10,858 nt of DNA from an uncultured Mordavella sp. (GTDB lineage Bacteria; Bacillota; Clostridia; Lachnospirales; Lachnospiraceae). The position numbers and the translations under genes were made by a program. The notes under the pieces are model-generated. The model was not told the DNA's origin and ran no database searches. It saw only the letters and a list, made by a program, of their open reading frames with translations. The DNA lies in NCBI GenBank assembly GCA_902406105.1, contig CABPCP010000086.1, positions 1-10,858 of the forward strand. The letters are read 5' to 3'. Shown piece by piece: positions 6,902 to 10,858 of the stretch; position 1 is the stretch's first letter; the number at the start of each line of letters is the position of its first letter.

Positions 6902-7692
6902 TATTCCTTTTCCCCTTCTTCTATCAATTCTTTCAATTTCTCCGCAAGCTCTTTTCCGCTTCCTTTGATCATGACCGCTTTCCTTGCCGCTTCCGGCTCA
7001 AAAGAATCAATGACTATCGTAGGCGAACCTTTCAGTCCTGTCTTGGAAGTATCCATCTGAAGATCCTCATTTGTATAGATGGTCATTGGCTTTTTCTTTG
7101 CCGCCCGCATAGTTCGAAGAGTCGCCAGCCGGGGCGTATTGCAGCCAAACCCTACCGTCACCAAAGCCGGAAGGCTACTCTTGATCTTTAAAAGCTTATC
7201 ATGGTATTTTTTAACGGCCATGATCTTTTCTTCTTCTGCCGGGTCGTACTCTACCCCCTGAATCTCTGTTATATGGGGGATGGACAGATACTCAGCGACC
7301 ATCGCCCCGATCTGCCCGGTCGCTCCATCCGCGGAAAGCGCCCCGCACATAACAAGATCAAAGTCTCCAAACTTTTTGATCCCTTCTGCCAGCACTTTCG
7401 CTGTGGCGATCGTATCTGCTCCCCCAAAGCACCGATCTGTGATCAGACATGCTTCGTCACAGCCCATTGCCATAGCCTCCCGCAGAGATTTCTCTGCTTC
7501 CTGAGGCGCCATAGTAAATACTACAACCTGTCCGTCCGTCTGTTCCTTTAACTCCAGACCCGCTTCCACCGCGTTTAAGTCGGAGGGGTTGATCATCCCC
7601 TCCGAACTTGCGCGGACAAGTGTATGGGTTTCTGGATCCACAGAAACATCGTTTGATACAGGAACCTGTTTGATCAAAACAGCTATTTTCAT
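6901..7692 (-). CDS. etfB: electron transfer flavoprotein beta subunit
   Basis: This is a 263-residue soluble protein. Family marks are the MKIAVLIKQVP start, GMINPSDLNAVEAGLELKE (32-50), LREAMAMGCDEA (70-81), GADTIAT (91-97), the nucleotide-binding loop ADGATGQIG (121-129), and the C-terminal ETF-beta signature running from LPALVTV (174-180) through CNTPRLATL to AAKKK (197-201). The loop carries D-G-x-T-x-Q-x-G, closer to ETFs of anaerobes than to the D-x-x-x-x-T-G-Q form of mitochondrial-type ETF-beta. This leaves open an electron-bifurcating type (inference). GGAGG lies 6 bases before the ATG. It sits 44 bases after the DAO-family gene, its likely electron donor, and overlaps etfA. A 9-bp GC-rich hairpin (7580-7605) lies inside the coding region. 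Confidence 0.93.
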   Translation of the reverse strand: MKIAVLIKQVPVSNDVSVDPETHTLVRASSEGMINPSDLNAVEAGLELKEQTDGQVVVFTMAPQEAEKSLREAMAMGCDEACLITDRCFGGADTIATAKVLAEGIKKFGDFDLVMCGALSADGATGQIGAMVAEYLSIPHITEIQGVEYDPAEEEKIMAVKKYHDKLLKIKSSLPALVTVGFGCNTPRLATLRTMRAAKKKPMTIYTNEDLQMDTSKTGLKGSPTIVIDSFEPEAARKAVMIKGSGKELAEKLKELIEEGEKE

Positions 7693-7736
7693 CGTGATCC
7701 TCCATTTCTGCTGATCAGCCCTCTTGGCCGACCGTC

Positions 7737-8900
7737 TTATTTCTCAAGAAGTCTCTCAAATGCCCAGTCTTCCAGCAGCGGCGTAGACTCTCCTCTCATG
7801 ATCAGCTTCGCTAAGTCTCTGCTGGCCGCAGGCGCTTCGATCACACCATTTCCGCCGTATCCGGTCGCAAGCATATAGCCTTCTACCGGAGTCTTTCCAA
7901 GGATCGGCAGGAAATCTTTTGGCTCCGCCCTGTATGACAGCCAGGATGAAACCAGTCCGCTGTCTACGATTCCAGGAACCTTAGCCTCTAACTGATCCAG
8001 CAGGAAATCAATAAAGTAATCGTCTGTTCCGCCAGTTGCCGGCAATTTGTCTGGATCCCACTGACCTGCGTGCATTGGATTGTTCAGGTCCATAGAAAGG
8101 TGGGATTTGCAGATAAAAATATTGTCTCCCGCTCTTAATCCGTAGAACTCAGGATACTTCAGTACCGGGAACGTATAGTCTAACTTCTTTCCCGGAGGGC
8201 AGAGGAAGAATGCTTCCGCCTTGGTATGCCAGATTGGCACATCCAGCCCTACCATCTCGCCGGTAAAGCGGCTCCAAGGTCCTGTACAGTCTACCACAAC
8301 GTCAAAGGCATATTCTTCACCATCTGCCGTCTTCAATCCTGTCACTTTATCTCCATCTCTCAGGATTTCTGTTACTTTCACGCCGGTTTTGATCACGCCG
8401 CCGTTTTTCTGCATCTTCTTGGCAAATGTATTAGAGATCATAGTTCCGTCAAAGTAGCCGTCGTCCTGAGTATATCCAGCTCCCAGGATGTTCTCTGTGG
8501 AGATATCCGGCAGGATTTCTTTAATACGATCCTTGTCTGTAATATATTCTCCTGTATATCCTGCCGCTTTTGTCAGCGCAATCCCAGTCTTGATCGTTTC
8601 TTCCACCTTTTCATTTGTAGCGACTACCAGCGTTCCTGTTTTGTCGAATCCTGCGCTTCCTGGTTCTTCTGCTTCCATCTTCAGATAGGTTTCAAATCCA
8701 TAGAGTCTTACATCCCAGTACCGGTTTTTCAGCGAATCATCAAACAGACACACAGTACCCGCGGACTTTGCGGTGGAAGCTCCGCCGATCGTATCTTTCT
8801 CAAATACGATTACTTCCGCCTCATCATACAGACTCAGATGATATCCAAGTGCCGCTCCTGAAATTCCGCCTCCAATAATACCAATTTTTTTCTTTGCCAT
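7737..8900 (-). CDS. DAO-family FAD-dependent oxidoreductase, probable ETF-linked dehydrogenase
   Basis: This is a 387-residue protein of the glycine/D-amino acid oxidase (DadA/sarcosine oxidase) fold. Residue positions run from the ATG at 8898-8900. The N-terminal dinucleotide-binding motif is GIIGGGISGAALG (7-19), ending with acidic E34. GGAST (39-43) follows, then a strand and loop VVVDCTGPW (201-209), and the C-terminal substrate/FAD region RAEPKDFLPILG (324-335) and GYGGNG (347-352). Such enzymes oxidise a C-N or alpha-hydroxy/amine substrate. With etfBA directly downstream, the acceptor is probably ETF rather than oxygen. An in-frame GTG at 8916-8918 is rejected as start because the ribosome binding site AAAGGAGAAGG lies inside that extension. 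The substrate is unknown. Ureidoglycolate, ureidoglycine or a derived amino acid are the candidates suggested by the adjacent allantoate-hydrolase gene. Confidence 0.85.
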   Translation of the reverse strand: MAKKKIGIIGGGISGAALGYHLSLYDEAEVIVFEKDTIGGASTAKSAGTVCLFDDSLKNRYWDVRLYGFETYLKMEAEEPGSAGFDKTGTLVVATNEKVEETIKTGIALTKAAGYTGEYITDKDRIKEILPDISTENILGAGYTQDDGYFDGTMISNTFAKKMQKNGGVIKTGVKVTEILRDGDKVTGLKTADGEEYAFDVVVDCTGPWSRFTGEMVGLDVPIWHTKAEAFFLCPPGKKLDYTFPVLKYPEFYGLRAGDNIFICKSHLSMDLNNPMHAGQWDPDKLPATGGTDDYFIDFLLDQLEAKVPGIVDSGLVSSWLSYRAEPKDFLPILGKTPVEGYMLATGYGGNGVIEAPAASRDLAKLIMRGESTPLLEDWAFERLLEK

Positions 8901-8975
8901 CTTTCCTTCTCCTTTCACTGATGATACATTCCTATTTCCATGGCGCTCCGTTTTATGCCGCCATAAAAAACCTAA

Positions 8976-10214
8976 TTATTTCATCTTGTCTATATTCTGG
9001 ACTGCTTTCAGCAGTACATTGCAGCCCATCTCGATATCCTCCGTCCGTGTCAGCTCATATCGGGAATGGCTGATACCATTCACGCTCGGCACAAAGATCA
9101 TCCCCGTAGGGAATATGGAACTCATGATCAGGGAATCATGAAACGCGCCGCTTGGCAGATCCATATGCGGATATCCCAATTCCTGTACCGCTTTCTCAAT
9201 ATTTTCCTTAACCCAGCCCGTCATAGGAGCCGGCGCGTGATAGGAAGTCTGCTCAAACGTATATTCTTCTCCAGACTCTTTACAGATTTCTTCCAAACAC
9301 TTTCTTAGCTTTGTCTCGATCGTCCGGATCACCTCTTCTTTTTGATCGCGGATCTCCAGGCTGAAACTGCAGGTGCCGGGAATCACATTAACAGAGTGCG
9401 GCGTTACTTTTATGGTTCCCACCGTCGCTACTGTAAATTCATTTCCCCATTCCTTCGTAATCTCGGGAACGCGGCTTATAAATGAGGCCGCCGCGACCAA
9501 AGCGTCTTTGCGGTCTGCCATAGCGGTGCTTCCCGCATGATTCGCCTCTCCTTTGACCGTAATATCGTAACGGCTTACTCCAGCGATCGATGTCACTACA
9601 CCGATCGGGATTTCTCTTCTGTCCAATGCGGCGCCCTGTTCAATATGCAGTTCAATAAAACAGCACACATCTTTGGGATTTCTTCTTGCTTTCCCGATCT
9701 CTTTGCACTTGATCCCGTAGCTTTTCATAACTTCGCTTCGCAAGTTGCCGTAGATATCTGTTTCTGATTCATACACATCCGGATCCTGCCCGCAGATCGC
9801 GCTGCTTCCTAAAAGCCCCTTCCCAAAACGGAAACCTTCTTCATCCGTAAAAACAATCACTTCCATAGGATGCTCTGACTTCTCTCCCGCTTCGATATAG
9901 GCTTCACAGACACCAAGCCCGGCCAGGCAGCCCAAGACCCCATCGTATTTTCCTCCGTCAGGTACGGTATCCAAGTGAGACCCCATCTGGATCGCCGGCA
10001 GATTCTCGTTTCGTCCTTCCATCCGCAGGATCAGATTACCTGCCTCATCCATACGGGTCTGCATCCCCAGATTTCTTGCGTAGCTTGTAAAGAGCTTTCT
10101 TGCTTTCACATCTTCATCAGAATATGCCATCCTTGTGTGGCTTCCGTCCTCTCTGACGCCGCAGGCATAGATTTCTTCAATCCGTGAAACAAGCTTTTCT
10201 ACATCTACTTTCAT
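8976..10214 (-). CDS. allC: M20-family allantoate amidohydrolase/N-carbamoyl-amino-acid hydrolase (AllC-like)
   Basis: This is a 412-residue cytoplasmic binuclear-metal hydrolase, almost exactly the length of E. coli AllC. Visible motifs are GSHLDTVPDGGKYDG (78-92; ligands H80 and D91), DEEGFRFG (124-131; catalytic E125 and metal E126), ELHIEQG (188-194; H190), ANHAGSTAM (224-232; H226 at the dimer interface), NVIPG (276-280), EIRD (287-290; R289 for substrate carboxylate), SGAFHD (355-360) and PSVNGISH (376-383; H383). The family hydrolyses N-carbamoyl or ureide groups, releasing ammonia and CO2. With allB in the same locus, allantoate is the best guess, but carbamoyl-amino acids or ureidoglycolate are not excluded. 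It is first in the allC-DAO-etfBA unit. Its ribosome binding site is weak: AAAGGGG is far upstream and AGGG abuts the ATG. No in-frame upstream start exists because a TAG stop precedes it. Confidence 0.82.
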   Translation of the reverse strand: MKVDVEKLVSRIEEIYACGVREDGSHTRMAYSDEDVKARKLFTSYARNLGMQTRMDEAGNLILRMEGRNENLPAIQMGSHLDTVPDGGKYDGVLGCLAGLGVCEAYIEAGEKSEHPMEVIVFTDEEGFRFGKGLLGSSAICGQDPDVYESETDIYGNLRSEVMKSYGIKCKEIGKARRNPKDVCCFIELHIEQGAALDRREIPIGVVTSIAGVSRYDITVKGEANHAGSTAMADRKDALVAAASFISRVPEITKEWGNEFTVATVGTIKVTPHSVNVIPGTCSFSLEIRDQKEEVIRTIETKLRKCLEEICKESGEEYTFEQTSYHAPAPMTGWVKENIEKAVQELGYPHMDLPSGAFHDSLIMSSIFPTGMIFVPSVNGISHSRYELTRTEDIEMGCNVLLKAVQNIDKMK

Positions 10215-10243
10215 CCCTAATTTTCCGCCCCTTTCACCACATT

Positions 10244-10257
10244 GTTATTTTTATAAC
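10244..10257. promoter_or_regulatory. small AT-rich inverted repeat in the allC leader
   Basis: GTTAT (10244-10248) and ATAAC (10253-10257) flank four T residues about 30 bases upstream of the allC-like start. It may be a regulator half-site pair or a weak RNA hairpin. Chance is possible at this length and base composition. Confidence 0.2.
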
Positions 10258-10267
10258 GTTCTCTATG

Positions 10268-10283
10268 CCTATAATCTTATAGG
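10268..10283. promoter_or_regulatory. 16-bp palindrome upstream of allC-like gene, candidate operator
   Basis: CCTATAA (10268-10274) and TTATAGG (10277-10283) are perfect arms around a two-base centre, about 54 bases before the allC-like ATG. The compact 7-2-7 symmetry is typical of dimeric repressor sites. No convincing -35/-10 pair with normal spacing was found beside it. TATAAG within it could serve as a -10, but the nearest -35-like TTGAAC is 22 bases away. Confidence 0.35.
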
Positions 10284-10300
10284 AATTTTCTATTAAATAC

Positions 10301-10319
10301 ATTGTTCAACTTCTACAAT
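10301..10319. promoter_or_regulatory. ATTGT-N9-ACAAT dyad, LysR-type-like site
   Basis: ATTGT (10301-10305) and ACAAT (10315-10319) are inverted arms 9 bases apart, fitting the T-N11-A pattern of LysR-type regulator boxes. It lies about 90 bases upstream of the allC-like start, in the part of the spacer where an activator would bind. The assignment rests on pattern only. Confidence 0.3.
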
Positions 10320-10394
10320 CTGATTTTTTTTGTTGTTGTATTTAGCTAATGATATTACAAACACTGAATGGTATAGTATAGAATAGTGTGTTTT

Positions 10395-10432
10395 ATAATA
10401 AAAGAGGAGCGAATCCGCTCCTCTTTTATTAT
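10395..10432 (-). terminator. strong hairpin terminator of the coiled-coil gene
   Basis: A perfect 17-bp stem (10395-10411 with 10416-10432) closes an AATC loop. The core GAGGAGCG/CGCTCCTC is flanked by AAAA and TTTT, so the structure is a good intrinsic terminator on either strand. It lies 25 bases beyond the stop codon of the minus-strand coiled-coil gene and insulates it from the allC unit that starts further left. Confidence 0.88.
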
Positions 10433-10457
10433 CCAGATAACCTTTGATATTGTCATC

Positions 10458-10858
10458 TTATGCTGTTTCTGCTAATTTCGCTTTTATCTTCTCTACATCA
10501 CTTTCTACTCGAATCAGTCTCAATGAAAGCAGTTCTTTTTCACTTTCCATTGCTAATACTTTGTCCAGCTTACGGTTCAATTCCACATGATTCTCCGCAA
10601 CAAGCGCAATACTTCTGTCGGTATCATTTTCAAGTTTTAATTCTATTCCATGGACCGTTCCTTTGACCTCTTTCATCTCTGTCCGCAAACCTCGGACGTC
10701 CGCCTTTACCTCTTTCATCTCTGTCTGCAAGCCTCGGACGTCCGTCCGCAGCTCTTCCATGTCCGACCGGACTTCCTTCATCTCTGTCTGCAAACCTCGG
10801 ACGTCCGTCCGCAGCTCTTCCATGTCCGACCGGACTTCCTTCATCTCTGTCTGCAAGC
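10458..10858 (-). CDS. C-terminal part of a heptad-repeat coiled-coil protein, continues off the right edge
   Basis: The frame is open to the right edge. The apparent first codon at 10854-10856 is TTG inside a repeat and reads as Leu of a G-L-Q-T-E-M unit, so the true start lies outside the window. At least 132 residues are visible. A 21-residue unit (LQTEMKE-VRSDMEE-LRTDVRG) of three heptads with hydrophobic a/d positions occurs twice, then shortened two-heptad units follow (QTEMKEVKADVRG and RTEMKEVKGTVHG). The C-terminal tail contains LKLEND and NRKLDKVLAMESEKELLSL and ends KIKAKLAETA. It has no membrane segment or enzyme motif. The protein is a rod-like cytoplasmic coiled coil of unknown function, of a type common in Lachnospiraceae. 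It is unlikely to belong to the purine locus. Confidence 0.8.
   Translation of the reverse strand, partial: LQTEMKEVRSDMEELRTDVRGLQTEMKEVRSDMEELRTDVRGLQTEMKEVKADVRGLRTEMKEVKGTVHGIELKLENDTDRSIALVAENHVELNRKLDKVLAMESEKELLSLRLIRVESDVEKIKAKLAETA
10723..10858. repeat. 63-bp tandem repeats encoding the coiled coil
   Basis: Copy one (10723-10785) and copy two (10786-10848) differ at a single base. A third copy begins at 10849 and is cut by the window edge after 10 bases. Each encodes 21 residues, exactly three heptads. A related 42-base degenerate unit precedes them at 10681-10722, encoding two heptads. The near identity points to recent duplication or ongoing slippage that changes rod length without breaking the frame. 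Confidence 0.92.

Noticed and set aside
8226..8861. 211-codon open frame on the plus strand
   Set aside because: It is antisense to the DAO-family gene, whose motifs are clear. The frame is Cys/Phe/Ser-rich noise without a start signal.
8901..8918. GTG start giving six extra residues to the DAO-family protein
   Set aside because: The extension is itself the Shine-Dalgarno sequence (AAAGGAGAAGG) for the ATG at 8898-8900, and the protein fold begins at MAKKKIGIIGGG.
8940..8964. Terminator between the allC-like and DAO-family genes
   Set aside because: ATGGCG/CGCCAT is only a 6-bp stem with a 13-base loop. On the transcribed minus strand the T run lies before the hairpin, not after it.
10284..10298. 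CodY-box-like sequence AATTTTCTATTAAAT
   Set aside because: It has four mismatches to the 15-base consensus, which is expected by chance in such an AT-rich spacer.
10854..10856. Apparent start codon of the coiled-coil gene
   Set aside because: It is a TTG inside a repeat unit where the other copies read Gly-Leu-Gln-Thr. The frame stays open to the edge, so the gene is cut by the window.
10681..10858. CRISPR array
   Set aside because: The 63-bp units are directly adjacent with no unique spacers and encode in-frame heptads, so they are coding tandem repeats.

Overview
The window looks like chromosomal DNA from an anaerobic Firmicute, most likely a gut-type Lachnospiraceae/Clostridia bacterium (inference). 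The reasons are strong AAGGAGG-type ribosome binding sites, AT-rich spacers with hairpin terminators, K/E-rich acidic proteins, an etfBA pair typical of anaerobes, and a heptad-repeat coiled-coil protein of a kind common in that group. Nothing in the sequence fixes the species.

Almost everything between 257 and 10214 reads as one purine/allantoin (ureide) catabolic locus arranged as three transcription units. On the minus strand, 4607 down to 257 encodes an allantoinase (allB), an NCS1-family cytosine/purine/allantoin permease, and a cytosine-deaminase-like amidohydrolase that lacks the usual HxH metal motif. A perfect 50-bp palindrome closes this unit. On the plus strand, 4967-5884 encodes a lone DUF2877/AllH-type protein, the family of an oxamate carbamoyltransferase subunit. 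It is divergent from allB across a 347-359 bp promoter region and convergent with the third unit. On the minus strand, 10214 down to 5906 encodes an M20 allantoate-amidohydrolase/carbamoylase-type enzyme (allC-like), a DAO-family FAD oxidoreductase, and the two electron-transfer flavoprotein subunits etfB and etfA, which overlap by one base.

A working model (inference) is as follows. The permease imports a ureide or purine. AllB opens allantoin to allantoate, and the AllC-like enzyme hydrolyses allantoate towards ureidoglycine/ureidoglycolate. The FAD enzyme then oxidises a downstream intermediate and passes electrons to ETF, and AllH takes part in transcarbamylation of oxalurate, yielding carbamoyl phosphate. 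No NAD-dependent ureidoglycolate dehydrogenase (AllD), AllE, AllF, AllG or carbamate kinase lies in the window. The flavin/ETF module is therefore a candidate replacement for the AllD step, and this is the main point of novelty.

The edges hold unrelated or unidentified genes. At the left, a minus-strand gene starts at 54 and runs off the window, preceded by a possible promoter and a 22-codon leader-like ORF. At the right, a partial minus-strand coiled-coil gene contains nearly identical 63-bp tandem repeats and ends at a strong hairpin terminator (10395-10432). I saw no tRNA, rRNA, insertion sequence or CRISPR array.
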